From: a virus
Length of the DNA stretch: 34,808 nt
Direction: 5' to 3' (one strand)
IMG/VR virus record: IMGVR_UViG_3300042905_002558
Span: 1 to 34,808 of that record
The position numbers and the translations under genes are program-made. Each line of letters begins with the position of its first letter. Position 1 is the stretch's first letter. The notes under the pieces are model-generated. The model did no database searches, was not told where the DNA came from, and was given only the letters and a program-made list of their open reading frames with translations. Of this stretch, positions 15,097-23,464 are shown piece after piece.

Positions 15097-17487
15097 ATGT
15101 CATACACGCAAATCCAAGGCGTTTCTTTTGCTGCCGCCCAGCCGGTGAGCATTCTGCCGGCCGCAAATGGTCGCATCTATGCGGTCAATGGGCTGGCACG
15201 CGGGGCGGCGTACTTTGGCGGAACGACAGCCTACAGCATTGGCATTACCGCGGCTGCCTCCATTAGCGTTGCCACCCAGGCGTCTCCTCTTTTTCACTAT
15301 GTATCGTCGGTCGAAATACAGAACGGCGGGCAGAACTACTTTCGGTGTCCGGCCGTCACCATTGCGGGAGTGACTCGCCCCAAGGCAGAACTTGCCGGAG
15401 CGGAGGTTGCGAGGGTGGTGGTCACCACTTCAGCGACCACGCACACGCGGTCGCCGGACGTTCTCTTCTCAGACGGTCAGGCGTCTGGGGCGACTGCAGC
15501 GCCTGTCATGCGAGGCCAGGTGGCTGGTGTTCATGTGGGGATTGGCGGCTACTATAGCGCTCCGCCTGCCGTCACCTTCGCCGCTGCATCTGGAGTGACA
15601 ACGTCCCGCACAGCCGTGGGCCGCGCCATCCTGGATTTCAGTGACGGGCTGCGTTCCGGCACTGTTCCGGTTGGCCGAATGACATCAGTTGTGGTCGCGG
15701 ACAGTGGCGAATACATGCACAGCGGCAGTGTCATAACACCAGTGACTGCCAGCGTGACCGGCAGCCCGGTATTTGGCGGCAACCCGTTCGTCACGCCAGA
15801 GTATTCAGCCACGGTCGATGCCGTGACCGTGGTTAGCGGCGGCACTAGCTATTCATCCGGTCCCAGGGTGTCCTTTATCTCCCACGGCCCGAAGCGTGCT
15901 GGCGGTGGAGCGGCAGCTGTCGCTGGCGTCACTGGCGGCCAGGTAGATTCCGTGACGATGACTGCGTTCGGCTCCGGGTACGACGGCCGCGTGACCGCGG
16001 CCCTGACGAACGAGCCGGCGAAGGCAGCCGCCATCATCACTCCACGGCTGCTCGGGAAATACCTGTGCGCGATCCGCTATATCGATGCCAGCGGCGTGAC
16101 CGGGAATCTCTGCGACCTTCGGGAGGTCAATTGCGAGGACGGCGCCAGTTCGCTTGCGTGGACGCTTCCGGGGGCGGTCGCCAAGGAGCCGCGAGTGGTG
16201 TCGATGGAACTGTGGCGGACCACCAGCGACCAGGCGATCACGCTGTACCGCGTGGCCACGGTTGCCGCAAGCGCCACCTCCCACACTGATTCACTGACCG
16301 ACTCCATGCTTCTAGACAGCACGCGGGCGGCTTATGGCGAACTGCCGATCCTCACGCCGGAGGGCTACCCGAACGCCAATCGATTCGGCGTGCCGCCCAG
16401 CAACTTCGCCACCATCTGCATGTTTGCCGACCGGGCGTGGTTTGCGGTGGACGAGTCTGGGGCAGAGCCCCGCACGCTGTACTTCTCGGAGGTCGGTGAG
16501 CCAGAAAGCGTGCCGCCAGAGTATCAGGTGGTTCTACAGACCGCTGGCCGCGAATCAGACCGCATCACGGGACTCATCCCCACAGACGGCGTTCTGTACG
16601 TCTGCCAGCAGCGGTCAGTAGTTCGGCTGACTGTGTCCGGGCACCCGCTGGAGTCCGCGGCAGCCACTCCGGTCATTGATCGCGGACTGCTGAATGACCG
16701 ATGTTGGGACAAGTACGAAGGCGTGGCGTACGTGGCGGACGCCGTGGGCCTGTACGCCTTTGACGGCAGCACATCGAAGCCGATCTCCGATTCGATCAAG
16801 GATTTCTGGACGGCTCCTCGCATCGACTTCACTCGGTCGAAATCCTTCTACGTTCGCGTCCATCCGCTGGAACAGGTGGTGCGGTTCCACTATGTCCCAA
16901 CAGGATCGTCGTCCACATCCCCGACCGCGGCGTTGTGCTACTCGCTCGTTACGCAGGCGTGGTGGACAGAGTCCTACGCCGACGATCTGCGCTGCACGGT
17001 CCTGCTGTACAACGGCGCTCGCGCCACCATGTACGCCGGGGGTTTTGATAGAATGTACGAACTTGGGTCTGGCCTGACCGACAACGGCGGTCCCATTCTG
17101 TACTCCCTGAAGACAGGGAACATGTCGCTGAACGACGACCCCAAGCGGGGCGTCAGGCTGACGTACACGCCGACCTCTTCGACGCACAACCTTGGCGTGG
17201 AGCTGCACTACAACGGCTCTAGCACGCCTCGCCCGAATGCCATTCAGACGAATCCAGGGGCAGGATTTGTGACCACTACGGGCGGCACGCAGGCCACGCT
17301 GGACATGGGGGTTCACCGCTCTGCCCTCGGAAGCGCCAGCGGTTTTGCGCAGTTCACGCTTGCCGGCCGGCTGGATGACCGCTCGGCAGGCGCGGACAGG
17401 TCGGTGGCCATCCGCATGTCCGGCTCGCAGTCTGGTGGCATCGCTGGACCGGCCATTCACCGCGTGCAAATTGATGGTGTGGGATGA
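15097..17487 (+). CDS. Tail nozzle protein (tail tubular B-like), main part
   Basis: A 796-residue beta-rich protein in the same frame as the preceding 82-residue segment, with no ribosome site before its ATG (CACGCCGTAA). It opens with RIYAVNGLARGAAYFGG, a segment normally inside a nozzle chain. Residues about 70-310 hold five G-x-x-Y-type beta repeats (EIQNGGQNYFRCPAVTI, VTVVSGGTSYSSGPRVSF and others). After residue 320 the sequence resembles the beta-propeller core, with LLGKYLCAIRYIDASG, VVSMELWRTT, RTLYFSEVGEPESVPPEY and GLIPTDGVLYVCQQRSVVRL. The protein should form the tubular tail tip through which DNA leaves. The C-terminus is beta-rich and overlaps the next gene by ATGA. Confidence 0.72.
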   Translation: MSYTQIQGVSFAAAQPVSILPAANGRIYAVNGLARGAAYFGGTTAYSIGITAAASISVATQASPLFHYVSSVEIQNGGQNYFRCPAVTIAGVTRPKAELAGAEVARVVVTTSATTHTRSPDVLFSDGQASGATAAPVMRGQVAGVHVGIGGYYSAPPAVTFAAASGVTTSRTAVGRAILDFSDGLRSGTVPVGRMTSVVVADSGEYMHSGSVITPVTASVTGSPVFGGNPFVTPEYSATVDAVTVVSGGTSYSSGPRVSFISHGPKRAGGGAAAVAGVTGGQVDSVTMTAFGSGYDGRVTAALTNEPAKAAAIITPRLLGKYLCAIRYIDASGVTGNLCDLREVNCEDGASSLAWTLPGAVAKEPRVVSMELWRTTSDQAITLYRVATVAASATSHTDSLTDSMLLDSTRAAYGELPILTPEGYPNANRFGVPPSNFATICMFADRAWFAVDESGAEPRTLYFSEVGEPESVPPEYQVVLQTAGRESDRITGLIPTDGVLYVCQQRSVVRLTVSGHPLESAAATPVIDRGLLNDRCWDKYEGVAYVADAVGLYAFDGSTSKPISDSIKDFWTAPRIDFTRSKSFYVRVHPLEQVVRFHYVPTGSSSTSPTAALCYSLVTQAWWTESYADDLRCTVLLYNGARATMYAGGFDRMYELGSGLTDNGGPILYSLKTGNMSLNDDPKRGVRLTYTPTSSTHNLGVELHYNGSSTPRPNAIQTNPGAGFVTTTGGTQATLDMGVHRSALGSASGFAQFTLAGRLDDRSAGADRSVAIRMSGSQSGGIAGPAIHRVQIDGVG

Positions 17488-18347
17488 GCGCCGCATTGTT
17501 GCAGGCCCTCATCGCAGCCGGCTTTCGCCCGGCAGACGCTGGCCGGGTGACGCTCGCGGTGGAGGGGATGGTCGGGAAGGGGCCGGCGACCACGGCGGCC
17601 ATCAACAGCCAGTTCTCCCGTCCGCCTGGGGTTGGCTATCAGCCAGTGTCTGGGAAGAAAGACACGTTTGCCCTGTACGCCTCGGCGCCCCAGACGAATC
17701 TGAGGGACGCCGCGAGCGGCACCACCTTCGGTCCAGGCGGTGGGGCGTTGGGCGTTAACGGCGTCTCGGTATTCGACGGGGACATTTATTGCAGCTCCAC
17801 GGCAGCCGTCGAAAACCTCATAGTGCGTGGCGATGCGGATGTGGCTGACGGGCTTGAGGCCCGCAACATGGTCGCCTCCCGGACGCTGGCTGTCGGGACA
17901 GCGATGGGCGTTTCCCAGGAGGCCGTAACGGTGACGGTGCCGCTGGTGGCGGCATCGACCCTGTCGGTCGCCGGCTCCAGCACGCTGAACGTCCAGACCA
18001 CACTCACGGGCCGCATTGATATCCAGGGGCAGGTGTTTTGGCAGGGTGCCCAAAACCCAGCAGTTGTGAACCTGCTGACGGCGGCCGTCCCCAATAACGA
18101 CAACACCGTCACGCTTTTCCCCAATGCCGTCACCGTCCTGTCCAACCACGGCCAGGGGGCTCCAACCAAGCTGAAATACGAGTTTATCCCGACAACCAAA
18201 TCCATCACCTACGTTACAAAAGCTGTTTTTGACCATGAAACGTGCAGTATCACCACCACAACGGAGACGATTGATGTGGTTACGGCCGTGAAAGTCGATG
18301 ATGTGTGGAAGGCCGGGGACGTAAAAGTCAGTTTTACGGATCCGTGA
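17484..18347 (+). CDS. Fibre- or spike-like tail protein
   Basis: A 287-residue protein starting at an ATGA overlap with the nozzle stop. About 45 residues at the N-terminus are helical (ALLQALIAAGFRPADAGRV), which may anchor it to the tail. Then comes a long beta-rich, Val/Thr/Ala/Ser-rich part with regular short repeats (TAAVENLIVRGDADVADGLE, TLSVAGSSTLNVQTTLTG), resembling the shaft of trimeric fibres. A C-terminal domain (about 195-287) has YEFIPTTKSITYVTKAVFDH. Placement after the nozzle suggests a tail appendage. No enzymatic motif is seen. Confidence 0.6.
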   Translation: MSAALLQALIAAGFRPADAGRVTLAVEGMVGKGPATTAAINSQFSRPPGVGYQPVSGKKDTFALYASAPQTNLRDAASGTTFGPGGGALGVNGVSVFDGDIYCSSTAAVENLIVRGDADVADGLEARNMVASRTLAVGTAMGVSQEAVTVTVPLVAASTLSVAGSSTLNVQTTLTGRIDIQGQVFWQGAQNPAVVNLLTAAVPNNDNTVTLFPNAVTVLSNHGQGAPTKLKYEFIPTTKSITYVTKAVFDHETCSITTTTETIDVVTAVKVDDVWKAGDVKVSFTDP

Positions 18348-18387
18348 CTCCGGGCTAGCGGACACTATTCAGTAGGAGGCCATCAGA

Positions 18388-18636
18388 GTGTTCAATTTCC
18401 AGGGTACTGGCAGACCGCTGCTTAACACGCCATCCGCTGGCTTGAATAACGCCTTCCAGGGATTCGCCAATTACGGCGGCCCCAAGGATGCGCTCGGCAT
18501 GGCCTTTTACCCCATGCTGTTCGACGGCCTCAAGGACTCATTTGGGCGGGCCGCGCAACGGCCCGCTGGAGAAGCGTGGCTTAAAACACAAACGCCCGAC
18601 AACCAGAGAGCCTGGCGTTTAATGATGGGTTACTAG
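18388..18636 (+). CDS. Small virion-like protein with conserved C-terminal motif
   Basis: An 82-residue protein starting at GTG, chosen because AGGAGG lies 8 bases upstream. It is Gly/Phe/Asn-rich at the N-terminus (FNFQGTGRPLLNTPSAG), followed by a helix-like segment (ALGMAFYPMLFDGLKDSFGR). The last 19 residues, WLKTQTPDNQRAWRLMMGY, align with the last 20 residues of the protein at 2939-3673 (shared W-L, T-P-x-N, an aromatic and a final G-x(0-1)-Y). This suggests a shared docking or packaging peptide. The function is unknown; the context is virion internal proteins. Confidence 0.65.
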   Translation: MFNFQGTGRPLLNTPSAGLNNAFQGFANYGGPKDALGMAFYPMLFDGLKDSFGRAAQRPAGEAWLKTQTPDNQRAWRLMMGY

Positions 18637-18651
18637 AAAAGGGAGATAGCG

Positions 18652-19230
18652 ATGGATCTTTCGGGAATGATTGGTTCCATCTACAACACCAATATGCAGC
18701 TGCCGCTGCAATATGGGAACATGTACAACAACATGTACAATCCCATGTACGGCTACGGCCAGTCGCAGGCCGGCAACATGGCCCAGCTTGGTGGCCAGGC
18801 GATGGGCCTGTACGGCAATCTCGCCGGCCAGCAGGCCAGCATGTACCAGTCTGAGCTGCCGTTCCAGATGCAGCAGCAGCAGTGGAACGCGCTTGCTCCT
18901 GTCCTTGGCGGCCTGCTTGGCCAGTTCGGTATGGGCGGCGGGGCGTCGATCAGCCCGATCAACATGTCATTCAATCGGCCGAATGTCATGTCGGGCTACC
19001 AGGGCGCCGTTGGTAACGCCTACAGCAACGCCCGCGGCTACGACGGCTGGATGCAAAATAACTTCACGCAGCATTCTGGCATGATGCCGCAGATGCCGCA
19101 GCCGCAAGGCGGCGGTGGCGGCCAGACGTTCGGTGGCTATGTTCCGCAGAACCCGCCGCCGGCAGGAGCTTCCGCTTCCAAGCCGAAGGGCGGTTCGGCG
19201 AGCTCGGGGCCGATTAAACAGCTCTTCTAG
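18652..19230 (+). CDS. Gln/Gly/Met/Asn-rich internal virion-like protein
   Basis: A 192-residue protein with a good GGGAGA ribosome site. The N-terminal half has Tyr/Asn/Met repeats (YGNMYNNMYNPMYGYGQSQA) and QMQQQQ. The second half is Gly/Pro/Gln-rich and probably disordered (PQMPQPQGGGGGQTFGGYV). A hydrophobic Gly-rich segment, ALAPVLGGLLGQFGMGGG (about residues 80-97), could insert in or cross a membrane. Proteins of this composition just before large ejection proteins in podoviruses (compare the T7 gp14 position) are ejected into the host envelope; that role is inferred. Confidence 0.6.
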   Translation: MDLSGMIGSIYNTNMQLPLQYGNMYNNMYNPMYGYGQSQAGNMAQLGGQAMGLYGNLAGQQASMYQSELPFQMQQQQWNALAPVLGGLLGQFGMGGGASISPINMSFNRPNVMSGYQGAVGNAYSNARGYDGWMQNNFTQHSGMMPQMPQPQGGGGGQTFGGYVPQNPPPAGASASKPKGGSASSGPIKQLF

Positions 19231-19241
19231 AGAGTTGCGTT

Positions 19242-19478
19242 ATGCAAGGGTATCAATCCAATCCCGCTTACCTCGGAGCCGCCTGGGCTGGACAGGCGAA
19301 CCAACGACGCAAGCAGGCTCAGTCCTACGGCCAGATGGCGTCCCAGAACGCTGCGCAGCAGAGCCAGTACAACCTGGCGAATGCGCAGTTCCAAGGCCAG
19401 CAGGGGGCGAACCAGATGCGTCAGCGGGACAGCATGTTTCGCTTTGGAATTAACGCCCTGACTGGATTGATGAGGTAA
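19242..19478 (+). CDS. Small Gln/Ala/Asn-rich virion-like protein A
   Basis: A 78-residue helical protein dominated by Gln, Ala and Asn (QAQSYGQMASQNAAQQSQY), ending in RFGINALTGLMR. The ribosome site is weak (GAGAG). The C-terminus resembles that of the next protein (x-D-S-x-F, F-G, A-L-x-G-L-x-R), suggesting related proteins or a shared C-terminal signal. The layout (polar helix, hydrophobic C-terminus) is typical of small ejected virion proteins. No family is recognised with confidence. Confidence 0.58.
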   Translation: MQGYQSNPAYLGAAWAGQANQRRKQAQSYGQMASQNAAQQSQYNLANAQFQGQQGANQMRQRDSMFRFGINALTGLMR

Positions 19479-19481
19479 CGC

Positions 19482-19865
19482 ATGGCCTTCGGGGGTTGGG
19501 GCGCGCCACCGTCGATCTCGGCGCGTGACACAAACGCTGTCGCCAACAACCTGATGGCCACTGGGGCCCAGGCTGGGGCGTCTCGTTCGTATGCGGGCGC
19601 CGGCCTGTCCAGGGGCCGCGGTCAGGTGGCAATGGACCAGAATCGGGCGGCGCTGGCGCGTGCCAACGCTTCCAACGAAGCACAGGGCGTCCGTGACGAA
19701 GACGCCATGTCGAACCAGGCGATGCGAGATCGGTATAGGTTTGGCGCTCTGAACGAGCGCCTGCAATACAACTCGCTTGCCGAGCAGGACAAGATGAATC
19801 GATGGGACTCTCGGTTCGGAAATCTCACCACTGCATGGGGTGCCCTTGCCGGGCTCCTGCGGTAG
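19482..19865 (+). CDS. Small helical virion-like protein B
   Basis: A 127-residue protein with a good GAGGT ribosome site three bases after the previous stop. An Ala/Gly/Ser N-terminus is followed by a long polar helix (DQNRAALARANASNEAQGV to DRYRFGALNERLQYNSLAEQ, about residues 50-105) and a hydrophobic C-terminus, FGNLTTAWGALAGLLR. The ending is similar to protein A (A-L-x-G-L-x-R). The shape resembles small internal core proteins of podoviruses. It lies inside the internal-protein run and is probably co-packaged with those proteins. Confidence 0.6.
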   Translation: MAFGGWGAPPSISARDTNAVANNLMATGAQAGASRSYAGAGLSRGRGQVAMDQNRAALARANASNEAQGVRDEDAMSNQAMRDRYRFGALNERLQYNSLAEQDKMNRWDSRFGNLTTAWGALAGLLR

Positions 19866-19888
19866 CAAACACTCTCGGGGCTTATGGG

Positions 19889-20146
19889 ATGAAGATGGAC
19901 TTTGATCTCCGCGATCTGAACCGTGGCGCCCTGGAGCGCATGGTGAAGCAACTCCTGGTCGCCAAAGACGGCGACGAGAAGAAGATCCTGGACAAGCTCC
20001 AGCAGCGGGCCGAGAAGAACGACCTGGCCGACCTGGACGAGGAGATGCACGGCAAGCCGAACACTCCCGAGGTGACTGAAGACGACCTCCCCGGCGACGG
20101 CGAGCTGGCCGACCTCCCGAAGAAGAAGGCGAAGAAGAATGTCTAA
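19889..20146 (+). CDS. Small acidic/Lys-rich helical protein, possible assembly factor
   Basis: An 85-residue protein starting MKMDFDLRDLN. The ATG at 19889 is preferred over an upstream one at 19802 because the longer version would lie inside the previous gene and carries an unlikely Cys/His-rich leader; a purine run (GGGG, then GGG) lies ahead. It is highly charged: a helix (LERMVKQLLVAKDGDEKKIL, about 13-32), an acidic middle (EVTEDDLPGDGELADL) and a basic tail (PKKKAKKNV). The end overlaps the next gene by 8 bases. Charged, flexible small proteins in this position may be chaperones or DNA-associated core proteins. The function is unknown. Confidence 0.6.
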   Translation: MKMDFDLRDLNRGALERMVKQLLVAKDGDEKKILDKLQQRAEKNDLADLDEEMHGKPNTPEVTEDDLPGDGELADLPKKKAKKNV

Positions 20147-21725
20147 AGGTAAAGCCAGGGGCTTTGAGGCTCTGATGGGGTGGCTGTCTGGCCGGGGCAT
20201 TGACCCTGATCAGGCCGAGTCGCTGCTCCGCTCGCTGCCGAACGTGGATAGCATGACGCCCACTGACCTTCAGCGTGTCATCGATCAGATGAACGCTCCT
20301 GCGCCAAGGGCCAGGATGGAAAGCCCTGTCAGTTTGGAAGAGCGCGTCGTCGGAAACCCAGAGACGGGCCTTCGGAGAGATGGGCGGTTCCGTGAGTGGT
20401 TTGAGGAGCATGATCCAGAGTTCGCCGCGCGCATGGACAGCGCGTCGGCAGAAGAGATCATGGACAGGTACGGCAAACAGGTGTGGGCGGCGGATAACGT
20501 CCGGCGTGGTGCGCCTCGCAAGTCGCCGGCTCGGGTCATGGACACGCCCGTCGCTTCTGTTCCTCCTCCGCAGGGACCAGTGCGGCAGATGGAGCTTCCG
20601 CTCGGGCCAGGGGCTCCTGAACCGAATATCCGGGAACTGCTCGGCCCGTCGCAGCGGACGCCGCAAACGCCACAGGAGCAGATCGCCTCCCAGTTCGACG
20701 CCGTCACTGGCAACCTGGGCCGCGACCCGTTCTCGGCTCCGCGTTCACCGCAGCCACCGCGGCGACCGACTGCCGCCATGCAGCCAGACGATTTCACTCA
20801 GCGACTGGCCGATGGTAGAACGCAAGCATGGGGCGGCGGAGACGCGGACGAGTACGTTGACTGGCTTACGGGGCAGCGGGTTCGCCGTCCAGGGGCTTCG
20901 CCTCCGCCAGCCGCCGACGAGTTGATCGATGGCCCGTCTCCCGGCATGCGGGCAAGCCAGCCCGAGGTGCCTCGGCCGGTCGATGACGGCCCCAAGATGC
21001 CATGGGGATCCCTGGCCGGCGGTCTTGGTCTTGGCCTGGGCCTCAGTCAGATGATGCCCGAGGACGCCTTTAAGACTCCTCCTGCAAGCGGTGCCACTCC
21101 CAAGAACTCAACCACCGCTGACCTGGCAGAAGAGTCTCGCCCGGCACCGAAGGTTGAGGTCACCGAGGAAACCCCGCAGCCGTCCGTCAAGCAGGGGCCG
21201 CCGGACTACTCCGCCCAGGCCCGGCAGTTGATCGCCAGGGCCAACGACATTCAGCGGCAGGCTGGCCGGCAGACTCCGGAATCCATTGCTCTGATCAACC
21301 AGGCGAACCGGCTGTACGAGATGGCCGCCGAGGGCCGCCGGAACGGATCGCAACCTGCGATAATGCCGGTGGAGCAGCAGAACCAGCAGACCAGCTCCAT
21401 CCAGCGGAATGCCCAGGAGCAGGTCGCCCAGAACCAGGGCACGGACTACCGCAGCCAGGCTCGCCGGATGATGGCCGAGCTGAACATTCGCTCCTCGCAG
21501 GGCAATATCTCTTCAGCGGAGTATTCCGCTATGAAGCGGCGAATCGATGAGCTGTTCGCCCTGGCCGACCGAGAGGACAACGCCCGTCGCAATCCAAGCG
21601 ACCGTCGCCCGAATACTGGCGGCGGCATGGGGCGGGCGCAGTTGATCGGCAAGCCAAAGCGAGGGCCGGAACTCATCGGCCCGACTCCTGGATACCAAAA
21701 GCGACGGTCGCCTAGCACTACGTGA
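20139..21725 (+). CDS. Internal (ejection) virion protein, about 528 residues
   Basis: A 528-residue protein starting inside the end of the previous gene. It has a folded N-terminal region (FEALMGWLSGRGIDPDQAES), a Pro/Arg-rich middle (about 110-280), a short Gly/Leu hydrophobic stretch (GSLAGGLGLGLGLSQMM, about 288-304), and two related helical repeats beginning DYSAQARQLIARAND (356) and DYRSQARRMMAELNI (436), 80 residues apart. Location within a row of internal-type genes and the mixed disordered/helical composition fit a podovirus ejection protein. No peptidoglycan hydrolase motif is seen. Confidence 0.62.
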   Translation: MSKGKARGFEALMGWLSGRGIDPDQAESLLRSLPNVDSMTPTDLQRVIDQMNAPAPRARMESPVSLEERVVGNPETGLRRDGRFREWFEEHDPEFAARMDSASAEEIMDRYGKQVWAADNVRRGAPRKSPARVMDTPVASVPPPQGPVRQMELPLGPGAPEPNIRELLGPSQRTPQTPQEQIASQFDAVTGNLGRDPFSAPRSPQPPRRPTAAMQPDDFTQRLADGRTQAWGGGDADEYVDWLTGQRVRRPGASPPPAADELIDGPSPGMRASQPEVPRPVDDGPKMPWGSLAGGLGLGLGLSQMMPEDAFKTPPASGATPKNSTTADLAEESRPAPKVEVTEETPQPSVKQGPPDYSAQARQLIARANDIQRQAGRQTPESIALINQANRLYEMAAEGRRNGSQPAIMPVEQQNQQTSSIQRNAQEQVAQNQGTDYRSQARRMMAELNIRSSQGNISSAEYSAMKRRIDELFALADREDNARRNPSDRRPNTGGGMGRAQLIGKPKRGPELIGPTPGYQKRRSPSTT

Positions 21726-21731
21726 GGTTTT

Positions 21732-23447
21732 ATGGTCTTCACCACCACCCGTGAGTACAACGTGGAGGGCGCCCCGTCCACGCCGCTTGGCATCGATCCG
21801 CTGGCAGGCAAGCCGATCCTGCGTGAGGATCTGAACAACGCCGCCATGGAGCGGCTGGTGCAGCAGTACGTGGCGGCCGGCATGCCCGAGCCCCAGGCCC
21901 GCCGGCTTGCGGCCAATCAGGTCAAGATGTACGGCCCGCAGGGTGCGTCCGGACTGGCCGACGAACATGCCAATGACCCTGCTGGCGTAAAGGAATCAGC
22001 CGCCGCCATTGCCGAGGATGACCGTCGCCACGCCCAGATGAAGGCCGACTACGACCGGGCCACTGGACTGGGGCCGGCGTCTCCCGAGCTTGAGGCTCAG
22101 TTTGCCGACAGCGAGCGGTACTCCGCCGAGCAGGGGCGTCTCCGCCGGGCAGGGCTGCACTCCCAGACTCCCGTGGATCCAGGGACGCCCGAGCAGCAGG
22201 CCAGCTGGAATCAGTTCCTAGAGGACAATCCCGATGAGATGCGGCGATACCGGCCGCAGGTGGCCGCCGAGCGTGAGCAGGCAGTACGTGCAGGCGAGGA
22301 AACGGCTCACGCCGCGATGCTGGACCAGAAGTATGGGCCCGGCGTTGGTGCCAAGTACCTTGAGGCCAAGTCGCAAGGGCGATCTGTTGGTACGGATGTG
22401 ATTCCTGTGCCCACGTACTCCGACGACGAAATGGCCCAGCGGCGTGAGGCAGCGGCGGCAAGCAATGACATCCGACTTCGCAGGCGGCTGATAGCCGCAG
22501 CAGGTTATGAGCCCGACCCCGGCGAGGAAGTGTCGCTGGATGACATGAGGACACGCATTGCCATTCGCAAGCAGGCTGATAGGGAGGCCCGCGAGCGGCA
22601 GTGGAAGGCGCAGGTGATGCTGCGAGCCGGCAACCGCGTTGGCGCCCTTGGCACTGAGGGCCTGGACGACTGGCAGCGAGCCGCCATTGCCGGAGGCCCG
22701 ACGCCGCTGGCCGTTGAGGCGGCGAGGGCTGCGCGGCAGAGCCCTGACAACGACGTTCGCCTGAAGGGGATTGAGGCTCAGATCGCAGCCGCCAATGCGG
22801 ATCGCGAGGCGCGGGCCAATGAGTTCAGGGCCACAATGGCGAGGCAGGAGGCGGAAGCCAAGGAGCGGGCGAAGCAATTCGACGCCTCGCAGACGCTAGC
22901 CATGACACGCATGACTGAGGAGGGCAAGCGGCAAGAAGCGGCCATTGCGGCACAGCTCGCGAACAGCGGGCGTGAGTGGGACGCCAGGATGAAGATGAAC
23001 ACCGAGAATGCCGATGCCGAGCGGCAGAAGGCCGACGCCGCGGCCCTGAAAATTAACGAGCAAATTCGCATGGCGGAGGAGGCTCGCGCTAAGGCCGAGA
23101 GAGAGAAGGAGATCATGGCCTGGGAGTCGCAGTACGGCCCTGGCGCCAGGCATATTGTAGACGGGGCATACGATACACCGGAGGCACAGGAGTCGCTGGA
23201 GGCCATGGCCGCTGCGGCTGACAAGAGCTGGACTGGGTTCTACAACTCGGACGCTGTTCGCCTAGACGCAACGCTTCAGCGGCTTGGCATTGCTGACCCG
23301 TCCGTACGAAAGAGGCTTGTGAACGAATACGGCCTCGGCCCCATGTCGGCCTCGGGGCCGGGCGGGAGATCTGGGCCAGTCTCTATGTTCGCTAACTGGT
23401 TGTACGGAGCGCCCCGCTACTCGCAGGTGCCCACCCCAGCCCGTTAA
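21732..23447 (+). CDS. Internal (ejection) virion protein with long coiled coil
   Basis: A 571-residue protein with a good TGAGG ribosome site. The N-terminal 170 residues are mixed (LVQQYVAAGMPEPQARRLAA). From about residue 230 to 480 the protein is one long Ala/Glu/Arg/Gln-rich helical stretch (ARANEFRATMARQEAEAKER, DAAALKINEQIRMAEEARAK), a coiled coil. The C-terminus has RLGIADPSVRKRLVNEYGLG and a Gly/Ser linker. Long coiled-coil internal proteins such as T7 gp15 form the DNA-ejection tube together with a larger partner, here probably the next gene. The role is inferred from order and shape. Confidence 0.65.
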   Translation: MVFTTTREYNVEGAPSTPLGIDPLAGKPILREDLNNAAMERLVQQYVAAGMPEPQARRLAANQVKMYGPQGASGLADEHANDPAGVKESAAAIAEDDRRHAQMKADYDRATGLGPASPELEAQFADSERYSAEQGRLRRAGLHSQTPVDPGTPEQQASWNQFLEDNPDEMRRYRPQVAAEREQAVRAGEETAHAAMLDQKYGPGVGAKYLEAKSQGRSVGTDVIPVPTYSDDEMAQRREAAAASNDIRLRRRLIAAAGYEPDPGEEVSLDDMRTRIAIRKQADREARERQWKAQVMLRAGNRVGALGTEGLDDWQRAAIAGGPTPLAVEAARAARQSPDNDVRLKGIEAQIAAANADREARANEFRATMARQEAEAKERAKQFDASQTLAMTRMTEEGKRQEAAIAAQLANSGREWDARMKMNTENADAERQKADAAALKINEQIRMAEEARAKAEREKEIMAWESQYGPGARHIVDGAYDTPEAQESLEAMAAAADKSWTGFYNSDAVRLDATLQRLGIADPSVRKRLVNEYGLGPMSASGPGGRSGPVSMFANWLYGAPRYSQVPTPAR

Positions 23448-23464
23448 GCCTCGCAGAAACTCGC

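Noticed and set aside
19802-19888. Upstream start of the 19889 gene
   Set aside because: The extra residues lie in the end of the previous gene in another frame and form an unlikely Cys/His-rich leader.
19227-20666. Reverse-strand frame (479 codons) across four small virion genes
   Set aside because: It spans the junctions of several forward genes with good ribosome sites, and its product is Arg/Pro/Ser-rich without domain pattern.
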